From: JAHELQ01 sp965603365
GTDB taxonomy: Bacteria > Acidobacteriota > Aminicenantia > UBA2199
DNA length: 64,000 bases
Assembly (NCBI GenBank): GCA_965603365.1
Contig: CBFDCR010000008.1
Location: 40,867 to 104,866, forward strand
Reading direction: 5' to 3'
Part shown: positions 43,996 to 53,648 of the stretch, piece after piece
Numbering within the stretch: position 1 is the stretch's first letter
How the letters are laid out: each line of letters starts with the position of its first letter
Translations under genes and position numbers: made by a program
The notes under the pieces: model-generated
Seen by the model: only the letters and a program-made list of their open reading frames with translations
The model's database searches: none
What the model was told of the DNA's origin: nothing

Positions 43996-44666
43996 TCCGT
44001 ACCTCCATGCTGCGTTGGTATAAATAGGCCGAAAAGCCCTCCATCTCCTAGTACAGGATATGTTATTTAACTTTCCAGCCAGTTCATCTCTCTAGGAGAC
44101 AAAGTTTAATGTTTAGAGAAAATAATACAAAGTCAAGAAAAAAATGTCAAGTATATTTCAGTCAAAAATTTTAATAAATACATAGAAGATCTCGTAGCCG
44201 TCACACTTGGGGGTGACATTCTTCCCTTTTCCCGACCTTTTAGAAAGCATGGTACGTTCGTACAGGCAACTGTCGATTAATCAGGGGTAGGAATCCTGAA
44301 AAGTTGGATTTGTGGGCAGGGATAATGGGGAAAAACCTGGAATTTGGGGAATTGGGAGACCGCATTGCCACTTTAAGGACCTTTTTACCACTCTGTAGAC
44401 ACTTTCGTGCTTATGGAGACCATTTCGTGCCTGAGACGACCATGCTGCCACTTTGAAGACCATTTTGTCCTTAAGGCGACCATTGTGCCACTATTTTCAC
44501 ATCTATGGTCTTTAAAAGATCCCAATCTTGCTATTTTTCAGAAAAAAGGTCTTTAAAGTGGTATGACTATTGTATATTATTTAATCTTGAAGACATAAAC
44601 AGAAAAATGTGTGATGAAAGACGTAGGCGAACGATTAAGAGAGTTGAGGGAGCGATTCTCGATTAG
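43996..44666. other. Intergenic region with tandem array and inverted partner copies
   Basis: About 670 bp without an intact gene. It contains the 20-bp array at 44361-44500. Two single copies in the opposite orientation follow: GGTCTTTAAAAGAT near 44508 and GGTCTTTAAAGTGG near 44549. A short open frame from 44613 begins MKDVGERLRELRERF, which resembles the start of an XRE-type repressor, but it ends after about 43 codons. Confidence 0.6.
44361..44500. repeat. Tandem array C, 20-bp unit, 7 copies
   Basis: Units start at 44361, 44381, 44401, 44421, 44441, 44461 and 44481. The consensus is CATTTTGCCACTTTAAGGAC with variable sites, and every unit ends in AC (GAC in all but the last). The periodicity is exactly 20 bp with no indels. 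The unit length differs from the 21-bp arrays A and B, and the copies are too short and too contiguous for a CRISPR array. Confidence 0.85.
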
Positions 44667-45095
44667 TGGATTTATTTACAAGGAGAGGAAATCTATCTCT
44701 GGCTCAATTATGCAGGAAAAAAAGCAAGCAGCAGCAACTATTTGAGTTTAAATCGCAAAGAAAAATATATTAAGTTAAAATTTTCTCAAATTTTCAGTGG
44801 GTTTGGCCAAAACTTTTATCGATTATTTTTTTTGATTTTATTGGTGATATCATTATTTTGGATTTTATATGGGGTCACTGGAACAGTTATTTATAAAGAT
44901 TCTAAAAGTGTGCTCCAACTACTCTCGCTTGATTTACTTTATTTTTCTTTTACTAATTTTTTTGGTTGTTCTGTGGATAACATTGTAGTTTCGGGAGTTT
45001 TAGGAAAAATAATCGGTTCATTAGAATTATTTTTCGGATTTTTAAGTTTGGCTTATCTGGTGAATGTATTTCTTAGATCATGGTATAGCGATTGA
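44667..45095 (+). pseudogene. 5'-truncated ion-channel protein with degenerate pore
   Basis: The open frame begins after a stop at 44664 and includes YLWLNYAGKKASSSNYLSL before the nearest start codon (TTG 44742). It continues with two hydrophobic segments and DLLYFSFTNFFGCSVDN. This resembles the C-terminus of pentapeptide-repeat/Ion_trans_2 channel proteins, where a two-helix pore carries a TxGYGD-like filter. Here that filter is replaced by FFGCSVDN, so it should not conduct K+ normally. No start codon or ribosome binding site precedes the conserved part. I read it as a remnant; a small intact membrane protein from TTG 44742 (117 residues) is the alternative. Confidence 0.55.
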
Positions 45096-45177
45096 CAATT
45101 TAGGGCTAATATGTATTTTTTTGTCTAAGCTGATTGGCATTTTGATTGGGGGGTGGGGTTAATGGTATAATGGGGGG

Positions 45178-46107
45178 ATGTTGAGGATTGGGAATCTGGA
45201 TGTTGGGTATCGGGCGATGCTGGCGCCTATGGCCGGGTTGACGGATATTGTCTTTCGCCGTCTGCTGGATGAGATCGGTGGGGTGGGCTTGATGGTGACC
45301 GAGATGATCTCTGCCGAAGGACTCCGGCGGCGAACCTTTAAGACCATGGAGATGCTCCGTTCCTTTGAGTCTAAGACCCCCCAGTTCATTCAATTGTTCG
45401 GCAGTGAACCCGAATCCCTGGCCGAAGCGGCCCAATTGGTGGAACATGAGACCCACTTTGCCGGTATCGACCTCAACATGGGCTGTCCGGCAGGAAAGGT
45501 AAACAAGAGAGGCGCCGGCGCGATGCTGCTGCAAGAGCCGGAGAAGATCGGGAAAATGGTAAGGGCCGTGCGCCGCAGCACCCGTTTGCCGTTGACGGTG
45601 AAGATCCGGCTGGGATACTCGAAGGTCAATGTCCTGGAGGTCGTCCGCATCCTGGAGGTTGAAGGGGTGGATGCGGTTACCGTTCATTTCAGATTGAAAA
45701 ATCAAGGCTATGGCGCAAAGGCCGACTGGAGTCTTGCCCCCCTTATCAAGGAGAAGATTAAAACGGTTTTAATCGGCAACGGGGATATCATGTCGGCCCA
45801 GGAAGGGCGGGAGAAGTCAAACATTGTGGACGGGATCATGATCGGCAGAGGGGCCATTGCCAATCCCTTTATCTTTCAGGAAATTGCCGGGCTGAATCCG
45901 ACTGTCTCGCAAAGAGCGTCGGCAGTGAAACGGTTGACAGAGTTGATTGCCGAGTACTATGAACCGGCTCTCCGGCTGGGCCGGATTAAGGCCTTGACGA
46001 GGTTTCTGGTCTCCCGGCGAGCCGGTTCTAAAAAAATACGTCAGCAGATTTATCGTGCCGCCGAGTTTGATGAGACCATAAAGTACTTTGGTGAGTTATT
46101 TCAGTGA
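45178..46107 (+). CDS. tRNA-dihydrouridine synthase
   Basis: FMN-dependent reductase that forms dihydrouridine in tRNA. It has 309 residues; the TIM barrel spans about 1-235 and a helical tail follows. Motifs: APMAGLTDIVFRRL, QLFGSEPESLAEAA, IDLNMGCPAGKVNKRGAGAM (catalytic Cys), RLPLTVKIRLGY, TVHFR, LIGNGDIMSAQEG and GIMIGRGAIANPFIF. It is of the DusB/Dus general type; the exact uridine position is not predictable. The ATG follows GGGGGG directly. It is a separate unit from the kinase gene 158 bp downstream. Confidence 0.95.
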   Translation: MLRIGNLDVGYRAMLAPMAGLTDIVFRRLLDEIGGVGLMVTEMISAEGLRRRTFKTMEMLRSFESKTPQFIQLFGSEPESLAEAAQLVEHETHFAGIDLNMGCPAGKVNKRGAGAMLLQEPEKIGKMVRAVRRSTRLPLTVKIRLGYSKVNVLEVVRILEVEGVDAVTVHFRLKNQGYGAKADWSLAPLIKEKIKTVLIGNGDIMSAQEGREKSNIVDGIMIGRGAIANPFIFQEIAGLNPTVSQRASAVKRLTELIAEYYEPALRLGRIKALTRFLVSRRAGSKKIRQQIYRAAEFDETIKYFGELFQ

Positions 46108-46265
46108 AAAATACCTGCCGATTGTCTTTAAAAAAGTTCCAACCTGATGTATAATAGTAATATGGACAAATGGTTAAAAACAAGTTTTTTCAGCCATCGC
46201 CGTCGAACTCTTTTCTTTGAAAATATATTGCTTGCCGGAGGCTGTGATTTTCGATTATTAAAGAG

Positions 46266-49200
46266 ATGAGGAAATATATTTTCTATCTGGCCGCAGCGGC
46301 CCTCTTTCTTTTCTCCGCCGCAATCATGCGGGGCGAACATCATATTCGTTTTAAAGGGATCTCCCTCGAGGGCGGTCAGTGCCACAGCGTGGTGACGGCT
46401 ATCTTCCAGGATCAGCGGGGTTTTATGTGGTTTGGTACGAGGGATGGCCTGTGTCGCTATGACGGTTATCGTTTTACGTCGTATAAAAATGAACCCTACG
46501 ATGCCAGGACCATCTCGAATAATTATATTACTTCCATTGCCGAGAATCATTCCGGCACCCTCTGGATCGGCACCAATGGCGGGGGACTCAATCGCTTTGA
46601 TCGGCAGAAGGAGACGTTTTCCAGTTACAGGCATGATCCCGGAGATCCCCGCACTATAAGCTGCGATTGGGTGAGGGCGTTATTTACCGACAGTTCCGGT
46701 TCTCTGTGGGTGGGGACAGACCGCGGTCTGGATAAACTTTTGGCCGGCGAGTTTATCCATTACAGCCGCGATCCGGTTCACTGCATTTATGAATCTCCCT
46801 CCATGAAGGATACTCTCTGGATCGGTACGGCCGGTAAGGGGCTCATTAAATTTGGCATGGCTGGCGGGGCCTCTACCCGCTACCGCCACGATCGGCAAAA
46901 CCCTCTAAGTATCGGCTCGAATGATATCACGTCGATTTGTGAAGATACGGCCGATGCCCTGTGGATCGGGAACGAAACCCACGGCCTGGATCGCCTGGAT
47001 GTAAAGGGTGAAACATTCAGCCATTATAACCTCCCCGATGACCGGGTGATGTGCCTTCATAAAGATCGTGACGGGGTGTTGTGGATCGGCACCGACGGCG
47101 GTGGTTTATGTTACCTCAGCCGGGACGGCAAAGGAGAGATAACCTTTACCCATTTCAAGTTTAATCCCCTCCGGCCCGATGGTTTACGTCACAACGAGGT
47201 GTTGTGCCTGTATGAAGATAGGGGGAAGGTGTTGTGGATCGGCACCGACGGCAGGGGTCTCTCCTACTGCCGGAAATTGCCTTTTCTCCTCTATGAAAAA
47301 AATCCCACCCTCGCCAACGGCCTGAATTGCAACGATGTGTTTGCCTTGCTGGAAGATCGGCAGGGTCATATATGGGTCGGTACCGATGAGGGGGGGCTCA
47401 ATCGTTATGATCCCCGGGACAAGACATTCACATATTACCGTCACTCCCCCGACGACCGCCGCAGCCTCAGCCATGATGAAGTGTTGTCCCTGTGTGAAGA
47501 TCGAGCCGGCCTCATCTGGGTCGGTACAGATGGCGGCGGTCTCAACCGCTTCGACCCCGTAACCAATGAATTTACCCGGTATCGGCCGAACCCGGCCGAT
47601 ACCGATAGTATAAGCGGTGCCTTTGTCTGTACCATCATTGAAGATAGAGATGGACTACTCTGGATCGGGACTTTTCAGGGTGGTTTGAACCGATTGGATC
47701 GAGCCAGACAGAAGTTTTCTCACTACCGGCACGATCCCGGCGACCCCTACAGCTTGAGTCATAATTCTGTCAGGGCGATTTGCCAGTCTGCGGTCGAGCC
47801 GGATATTTTGTGGGTGGGAACCCGGGGTGGGGGGATCAACCGGTTTAATCGAAAGACCGGCCGCTTCAACTGTTTCAAACACAATCCCGGAGATCGCAAT
47901 AGTCTCAGCAGCAATGATGTACTGTCCATTTACGAAGACAGTTCCGGCACCCTGTGGATCGGCACCGAAGGGGGCGGCTTGAGTCGGTTTGACCGGCAAG
48001 GAGGCACGTTTAAGGCCTGGACCGAGGCCGGGGGGTTTCCCAACAATACCATTTACGGGATACTGGAGGGCGATAACGGATACCTATGGCTCAGCAGTAA
48101 CAAGGGATTAATCCGGTTCAATCCCCAAACCAAAAAGATCAAGAATTATGATGCCAGCGATGGCTTGCAAAGCAAAGTTTTCAATATCGGTGCCTGGCAC
48201 AAAGGAGCCGGAGGTTGTCTGTATTTCGGCGGTATAAACGGCTTCAACGTTTTTAAGCCAACCGATGTAACGGATGACGAGGCTTGCGCCTATTCCCCTC
48301 CTGTCGTGATTACGTCATTTATGGTATTTAACAAAAAATATAATGCGGAAAATTCGACTCCCGAGGTCAAAGATATAGAATTGAATTACAAGGATAATTA
48401 TGTCTCTTTTGAATTTGCCCTTCTCGATTTCTGGGCCCCCGCCAAAAATGAATATACGTATAGGCTGGAGGGCGTTGATAAGGGGTGGCGGCATGTGGGA
48501 ATCAGGAATTTTGCCAGTTATACCAACCTGAGCCCCGGAACGTATAATTTCCGGGTCCACGGCAAAAACCATAAAGGGGAGTCGAGTACAGAGGCTTCCC
48601 TGAAGCTCCGTATCATCCCGCCCTTCTGGAAAACCTGGTGGTTTTACATACTTTCGTTGATCCTGTTTGCGTTAGCCTCCTACCTGATCATCCATTTAAT
48701 CAAAAAATACCTGGTCCTCATCACCTACTGGAAAAAGAAAAATTATATCGGCAATTACAAAATAGTCGAGAAGATTGGCAGCGGCGGTATCGGGGTGGTT
48801 TACAAAACCCATAAATTGACCGAAAAGGACCAGATATTCGCCTTGAAGGTATTAAAAGAGGAGTACCTGCTGGATGAAAGACAGAAGAGACGGTTCAAGC
48901 ACGAAGCGCTGCTGGCGGACCAACTGGATCATCCCAACATTGTCAAAATATTCGAGAGGGGCGAGGATAATGAAAATCTCTATATTGTGATGGAACTGTT
49001 GACCGGCAAAAGCCTGGCCGATCGGATTTATTCGTTGGATTTGGCCGACAGCATCCATATTTTGATCCAGATCGCCGATGTGCTGGTGAAACTCCATGAC
49101 AAAGATATCGTACACCGGGATCTGACTCCCAATAACATCATGCTGGTGGAAAAGGAGGGGGACCCGAATTTCGTGAAAATACTGGATTTCGGCCTGGCCC

Positions 49201-49562
49201 GGGCCCAACACTTCACCAAATTGACCGAGACCGGTCATCTGTTCGGCACCGTGGCCTACATGCCCCCGGAGTATATTTTCAAGAACCGGATATCTATAGA
49301 AGGGGATATCTATTCTTTAGGGATCATCTTTTATGAGATGCTGACCCATCGTCAACCTTTTAAGGGCGAAACTACCATGGAAATGCTCAAACAGATTTTT
49401 GATCACAATCCGCCCGAACCCATAGAAGTCATGTCGGGAATTCCCGGCGAAATCAATGACCTGATTATGGATATGATAGAGGAAGAACCGGAGGACAGAC
49501 CTACGGCAAAGGAGGTACTGGAATTGTTAAAGCATTTTTCTTCGGTAGTTGAGAAACAATAA
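46266..49562 (+). CDS. Beta-propeller sensor fused to Ser/Thr protein kinase
   Basis: A 1098-residue membrane receptor kinase. A signal/anchor (1-23) is followed by a two-component-regulator propeller (about 25-690) with more than a dozen WIGTxGGGLxRxD repeats. A Y_Y_Y domain follows (about 720-785, YTNLSPGTYNFRVHGKNHKG), then one membrane helix (about 790-812). The cytoplasmic end is a Hanks-type kinase (828-1090): KIGSGGIGVVYKTH, the VAIK-like Lys in FALKVLKE, HRDLTPNNIM, DFGLARAQ and GTVAYMPPE. All catalytic residues are present. Propeller-Y_Y_Y modules usually feed a histidine kinase; here they feed a eukaryotic-type kinase. The stop overlaps the ATG of the next gene (TAATG). Confidence 0.95.
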   Translation: MRKYIFYLAAAALFLFSAAIMRGEHHIRFKGISLEGGQCHSVVTAIFQDQRGFMWFGTRDGLCRYDGYRFTSYKNEPYDARTISNNYITSIAENHSGTLWIGTNGGGLNRFDRQKETFSSYRHDPGDPRTISCDWVRALFTDSSGSLWVGTDRGLDKLLAGEFIHYSRDPVHCIYESPSMKDTLWIGTAGKGLIKFGMAGGASTRYRHDRQNPLSIGSNDITSICEDTADALWIGNETHGLDRLDVKGETFSHYNLPDDRVMCLHKDRDGVLWIGTDGGGLCYLSRDGKGEITFTHFKFNPLRPDGLRHNEVLCLYEDRGKVLWIGTDGRGLSYCRKLPFLLYEKNPTLANGLNCNDVFALLEDRQGHIWVGTDEGGLNRYDPRDKTFTYYRHSPDDRRSLSHDEVLSLCEDRAGLIWVGTDGGGLNRFDPVTNEFTRYRPNPADTDSISGAFVCTIIEDRDGLLWIGTFQGGLNRLDRARQKFSHYRHDPGDPYSLSHNSVRAICQSAVEPDILWVGTRGGGINRFNRKTGRFNCFKHNPGDRNSLSSNDVLSIYEDSSGTLWIGTEGGGLSRFDRQGGTFKAWTEAGGFPNNTIYGILEGDNGYLWLSSNKGLIRFNPQTKKIKNYDASDGLQSKVFNIGAWHKGAGGCLYFGGINGFNVFKPTDVTDDEACAYSPPVVITSFMVFNKKYNAENSTPEVKDIELNYKDNYVSFEFALLDFWAPAKNEYTYRLEGVDKGWRHVGIRNFASYTNLSPGTYNFRVHGKNHKGESSTEASLKLRIIPPFWKTWWFYILSLILFALASYLIIHLIKKYLVLITYWKKKNYIGNYKIVEKIGSGGIGVVYKTHKLTEKDQIFALKVLKEEYLLDERQKRRFKHEALLADQLDHPNIVKIFERGEDNENLYIVMELLTGKSLADRIYSLDLADSIHILIQIADVLVKLHDKDIVHRDLTPNNIMLVEKEGDPNFVKILDFGLARAQHFTKLTETGHLFGTVAYMPPEYIFKNRISIEGDIYSLGIIFYEMLTHRQPFKGETTMEMLKQIFDHNPPEPIEVMSGIPGEINDLIMDMIEEEPEDRPTAKEVLELLKHFSSVVEKQ

Positions 49563-50596
49563 TGTCGATGACCCGGAAAAAAGTAATAGTTAGTTTCAGT
49601 GGAGGGAAAGATTCCACCTCTGCCGCATTGGTCTTAAAAAGAAAGAATTATGATGTCAGTTTGTTGATCATGAAAATCGGCCTACCGGCCGAGGAAGAGC
49701 GAATCAAGAAGGCAAGAAATCTGGCCAAAGTGTTGAGGGTACCCCTAAAAGCAATTGGCCTGGAAAAGATTTTTAAAGAGAAGGTGATTGATTATTTCCT
49801 CCGTTCCTATGCCCGCAGCCTGACACCGAATCCCTGTATTGTGTGCAACAATGAAATTAAGTTCAAGATCCTGTCCGATTATGCCCTGAACGTCGAAGGC
49901 GCGGATTTTTTTGCCACCGGCCACTATGCAGATAAGGCCTGTATAGATGGCGATTTTTATCTCAAAGAACCTGTGGAGACGAGGAAATCTCAAATCTATT
50001 TCCTCTCCATGTTGGGCCAGGAAAAATTAAAAAAAGTGCTTTTCCCTTTGGCCCCTTTCACCCTCGAAGAGGTGAGAAAACTGGTCGCGGATTTGCCGTT
50101 GGTCAACCGGCATGAGAGCCAGGATGCCTGTTTCTTACATGACCTCAGCCTGACCGAGTACCTGAAGATGCATCTGCCGGAGAAGTTCAGGCGGGGCGAC
50201 ATACTGGATATAGATGGCAATAAGATCGGCACCCACCCGGGGGCCGTGTATTTTACCATCGGTCAGCGGCGGGGTATCGATTTCCCTTCGGACGGCAGGT
50301 TGTACGTAATCAGGAAGGATGTGCAGGCCAATACGATTACGTTGGCTGAAAGCAAGTACCTCTATACCAGGGAACTGCGAGTCATGGAACCGGTTTTCTG
50401 GCGGGATCTGGAGATGGGGGGAATCGTCAAGGTCAGGATAAGATCCCAGTGCGATTTAGTCGAGGCCCAGATCACCGGTGCGTCCAGGCATTTTATCAGC
50501 GCCCAATTTCTCAAACCCACCAGGGCCGTCACTCCCGGTCAGATTGCCGCCTTCTATGAAGAGGACATCATCGTGGCGGCCGGATTCATCGCCTGA
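49562..50596 (+). CDS. MnmA-like tRNA thiouridylase
   Basis: A 344-residue PP-loop enzyme of the MnmA (TrmU) family, which thiolates U34 of tRNA for Lys, Glu and Gln. The PP-loop reads SFSGGKDSTS (12-20) where MnmA usually has SGGVDSS. The first catalytic Cys is in NPCIVCNNEIKF (C92) and the second in SQDACFLHD (C190). ATGHYAD and FTIGQRRGID are also family motifs. The C-terminal beta-domain is present. The PP-loop variation suggests a divergent member, perhaps acting on another substrate. It is translationally coupled to the propeller kinase (1-bp overlap), an odd partnership. Confidence 0.85.
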   Translation: MSMTRKKVIVSFSGGKDSTSAALVLKRKNYDVSLLIMKIGLPAEEERIKKARNLAKVLRVPLKAIGLEKIFKEKVIDYFLRSYARSLTPNPCIVCNNEIKFKILSDYALNVEGADFFATGHYADKACIDGDFYLKEPVETRKSQIYFLSMLGQEKLKKVLFPLAPFTLEEVRKLVADLPLVNRHESQDACFLHDLSLTEYLKMHLPEKFRRGDILDIDGNKIGTHPGAVYFTIGQRRGIDFPSDGRLYVIRKDVQANTITLAESKYLYTRELRVMEPVFWRDLEMGGIVKVRIRSQCDLVEAQITGASRHFISAQFLKPTRAVTPGQIAAFYEEDIIVAAGFIA

Positions 50597-50603
50597 CGGC
50601 GAA

Positions 50604-52625
50604 TCAGATTTTACTCATAAATTCGACTTTCTTCTTCTCTCCCAGTATCAGCAGGTTGTCATCCGCCTGAAAGATATAATCGGCATTGGGATTCCGGGTT
50701 CTCATTTTTTTATCGGCCCATCTTTGGCGGATCAAGACAATATCGACACCGTACTGGTTGCGTACGTCGATCTCTTTGATTTTTTTCCCGATAAAGGCAG
50801 TCGGCACATCGATTTCGAGTATATAGAGACCGTCCATCACCTCGACAGGGTTAATCCCGTTTGCCGAGGCCATCAGGGTTGAAACCTCTCCCGCCAGGTC
50901 CCTTCTCAGTATCTCCTTGTTGTAGGCGGAGATGACGTCGATTCTCCAGATGGTGCCCAGGATCTTCTCCGGATCTGAGCTTGATATGACCGGTATCTCA
51001 CTGATGTTTTCCCGGCCAAACTCCCGCATCACATAGTCCAGGTTGTCGTCTACGTGGACCACCAGGGGATTGGGGGAGGCAATATCGTGGGCCATCACAA
51101 AGTCCTTGAGATGTTCGTAGTCCGGTGCGATGGCACTGATTTCCGCCTGGGATATTTTTTCCGAGATCCGGCCCCTCTCATCGGTGATGTAGAAGTAGGA
51201 ATGTTTGGAACTGATGAACTTTTCAATTATTTCCTTTAGCGAGGTCCGGGGAGATATAATTTCAATGGTGTCCCGCATCACATCTTTGACTTTCATCGCT
51301 TTCAGGACATTGATCTCCTTTCCCTTCTGGAGATTGATGCCCCGGCGCATCAGTTTTAACGTGTATATGGAGCCGTCTTGAAGCCAGGTGGCCAGCAGAC
51401 TGCTGATGGTGGTGGCAATCATCAGCGGTAAAATGATCTTGTAATCATTGGTCATTTCAAAGATAATGAGAATGGCGGTGATGGGCGCATGGGTGGCGGC
51501 AGCCACCACGGCACTCATGGCCACTAAGGCGTAGGCGCCGGAACCGGCGGTGACGGCGGGAAATAATCGATGGAGGATGTTGCCGAAAAAGCCGCCGGTC
51601 ATGGCGCCGATGAACAGGGAGGGGGCGAAGATACCGCCTGAGCTGCCGGAACCGAGGGTGATGGAGGTGGCTAAAATTTTAATGAAAATCAGGGCAAATA
51701 GGAGCCATAACTCCGTTTTCCCATATAGAGCCTGATCCATGGCTTCGTAGCCTACCCCGAAAACCTGGGGAAACGAAATGCCCAGCAAACCGATCAATAG
51801 GCCGCCGATGGTGGTCTTGACGTAATCGGGTTTTTTGAGGGTATCGAATTTATCTTCAAACAAGTAGAGCACCTTGACATAGAAGATGGCCACCAGGCCG
51901 CAAATCAACCCCAGCAGGGCATAGGGTATCAGTTCTAAGGGGTGGACCAGCTCGTATTTGGGCACCATGAAAGCCGGGTAGTTGCCGTAAAACAGCCGGG
52001 AAACGACGGTGGCCGATACCGATGAAATGACGATGGGGGCGAATTGACTGACCGCGAAATCACCTAAGATGATTTCCACCGAAAACATGGCGCCGGCGAT
52101 GGGGGCGTTAAAGGCGGCGGCAATACCGGCTGCCGCGCCGCAGCCCACCAGTGTCTGCATCCTTCGCCTGGAGAGCTTAAAGATCTGTCCCACCGTGGAG
52201 CCGATAGCCGATCCGATCTGCACAATGGGTCCTTCCCGACCCACCGAACCGCCGGAGGCAATGGTGATGGCCGAGGCAATGACCTTGCCGATCACCACCC
52301 GCGGCCGGATGATGCCGTTTTTCAGCGAGATGGCCTCCATGACTTCCGGTACGCCGTGCCCCTTAGCCTCCCTGGAGAAAAAATAAATAATGACCCCCAC
52401 CACGAAGGCACCGGCAGCCGGAACCAGCAGGGTCCTGAGCCAGCCATAGGGATCTCCCCACGTGCCCCAGAATTGTTTCTCGAAAAAATGGATCAGCACC
52501 CTTAAAAGTGCTGCCCCGAATCCCCCCAGCAGTCCGATGGCGATGGGGATGACGATCAAGAAGGCCTGATCGGAGGTTTTGATCCGGTTGAGAAGTGAAC
52601 GAATGCTGGTTCCCAGTCTTTTCAT
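50604..52625 (-). CDS. ClC chloride channel/transporter with CBS and TrkA_C domains
   Basis: A 673-residue membrane protein. The ClC core (about 20-430) has the anion-binding motifs GSVGREGPIVQIGSAIGS (gating Glu 131) and GSGSSGGIFAPSLFIGAM. A cytoplasmic CBS pair (about 440-580, KVKDVMRDTIEIISP, VMAHDIASPNPLVVH) and a TrkA_C-like domain (about 595-670, IPTAFIGKKI-type strand reading VPTAFIGKKI, DDNLLILG) follow. The gating Glu suggests a Cl-/H+ exchanger or a fluoride/chloride channel of the prokaryotic type. The CBS/TrkA_C part probably senses nucleotides or ions. It converges on the thiouridylase gene with 7 bp between stops. Confidence 0.94.
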   Translation of the reverse strand: MKRLGTSIRSLLNRIKTSDQAFLIVIPIAIGLLGGFGAALLRVLIHFFEKQFWGTWGDPYGWLRTLLVPAAGAFVVGVIIYFFSREAKGHGVPEVMEAISLKNGIIRPRVVIGKVIASAITIASGGSVGREGPIVQIGSAIGSTVGQIFKLSRRRMQTLVGCGAAAGIAAAFNAPIAGAMFSVEIILGDFAVSQFAPIVISSVSATVVSRLFYGNYPAFMVPKYELVHPLELIPYALLGLICGLVAIFYVKVLYLFEDKFDTLKKPDYVKTTIGGLLIGLLGISFPQVFGVGYEAMDQALYGKTELWLLFALIFIKILATSITLGSGSSGGIFAPSLFIGAMTGGFFGNILHRLFPAVTAGSGAYALVAMSAVVAAATHAPITAILIIFEMTNDYKIILPLMIATTISSLLATWLQDGSIYTLKLMRRGINLQKGKEINVLKAMKVKDVMRDTIEIISPRTSLKEIIEKFISSKHSYFYITDERGRISEKISQAEISAIAPDYEHLKDFVMAHDIASPNPLVVHVDDNLDYVMREFGRENISEIPVISSSDPEKILGTIWRIDVISAYNKEILRRDLAGEVSTLMASANGINPVEVMDGLYILEIDVPTAFIGKKIKEIDVRNQYGVDIVLIRQRWADKKMRTRNPNADYIFQADDNLLILGEKKKVEFMSKI

Positions 52626-52686
52626 TTAACTATTTGTGCCTTTGTGAAAGATGTAAGCTAATTTATAAAGGAAAATGACCCAGGAG

Positions 52687-53604
52687 TCAAGTCCGAACAC
52701 CCGCTTTAATACCGATAATAATATCCTGATAAGAGGTATAATGTTCCCGCTTACACCAGGAGCCGTAGAGTATCGGCTCCCGGATTTGTATTTTGTTGTC
52801 CTTGAACAGTTCTCGAATAACAGTCTCATCGTGGGCAATACTGGCTTCCGGAATATTGGCATCTATTACCCTGCTGTTTTCAAATCTGAAGTTGAATTTA
52901 CTCTTTCCCGAATCGATATATTTTAAAGATTCTTGATTTAACAAGAAAAATGTAATTAATACTTTCCCATTTCTTTTCAATGTCCGTGATATTTCAGATA
53001 AGTAATTTTTTATATCCTTTATGACCATATGGGTAAAAACCGATGTTAAGAAAATAAAATCAAATGTATTGTCTTTGAAAGGGAATTTGTACTCACTGGC
53101 CTTATATTTACCTTTAACATTGTATAAATTGTTGTAAACATCAATTAAGTGAAAGTTAAAATTCTTGAATTCCCTTGCTATATTTTTACAACACCAGGCC
53201 ACCCCCTCCTTTACTATTTCAAGCCCTTCATAGCGCCCGTCCTTATTTAAATATTGGGTGAGAGGTATGGCCATTCGGCCGATTCCGCTTCCCACTTCCA
53301 GCACTTTTTCATTCGGCTTTAAATTTATATATTTTATAAAATAATTAAAAAATTCCTCCGACACCTGTTCAAAGTCTCCATCACCGACAAATACCTTTGA
53401 CTTCGGCGGCATGAGTCTCTCTCTTTTCCCGGTTATCAAACGGCATAGGTCGGACGGAAAATAGTAGACCTTCCTGATAAGCGGAAATCTATAATACACC
53501 TTCCTTAACAACGATTGCACACGCCCAGGAAAGAATCTACGTATCACTCTCTTCATCTCCCCCATTATAACAAAAAAACCCCCAACCTTACACCCATTCC
53601 CCAT
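52687..53604 (-). CDS. Class I SAM-dependent methyltransferase
   Basis: A 305-residue soluble enzyme. SAM-binding motif I is VLEVGSGIGRMAIPL, preceded by NLKPNEKV; motif II/post-I carries YEGLEIVKEG; a later strand is FDFIFLTSVFTHM (acidic motif IV). The N-terminus is basic. The start at 53604 has AGGAGAGGGG at correct spacing, so the longer start is kept over an internal ATG at 53556. It lies 44 bp after the short radical SAM gene on the same strand and is A/T-rich like the cassette, so it may modify the same peptide (inference). A stray methyltransferase is the alternative. Confidence 0.85.
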   Translation of the reverse strand: MGNGCKVGGFFVIMGEMKRVIRRFFPGRVQSLLRKVYYRFPLIRKVYYFPSDLCRLITGKRERLMPPKSKVFVGDGDFEQVSEEFFNYFIKYINLKPNEKVLEVGSGIGRMAIPLTQYLNKDGRYEGLEIVKEGVAWCCKNIAREFKNFNFHLIDVYNNLYNVKGKYKASEYKFPFKDNTFDFIFLTSVFTHMVIKDIKNYLSEISRTLKRNGKVLITFFLLNQESLKYIDSGKSKFNFRFENSRVIDANIPEASIAHDETVIRELFKDNKIQIREPILYGSWCKREHYTSYQDIIIGIKAGVRT

Positions 53605-53648
53605 ATTTCCCCTCTCCTATAGCAGGCCGTACTAAATTTGTATTTCTT

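Noticed and set aside
44361..44500. CRISPR array
   Set aside because: Units are 20 bp and contiguous with no spacers, and no cas genes are near.
44613..44744. XRE-type repressor gene starting MKDVGERLRELRERF
   Set aside because: Only the first 15 residues resemble a helix-turn-helix start; the frame ends after about 43 codons without a complete domain.
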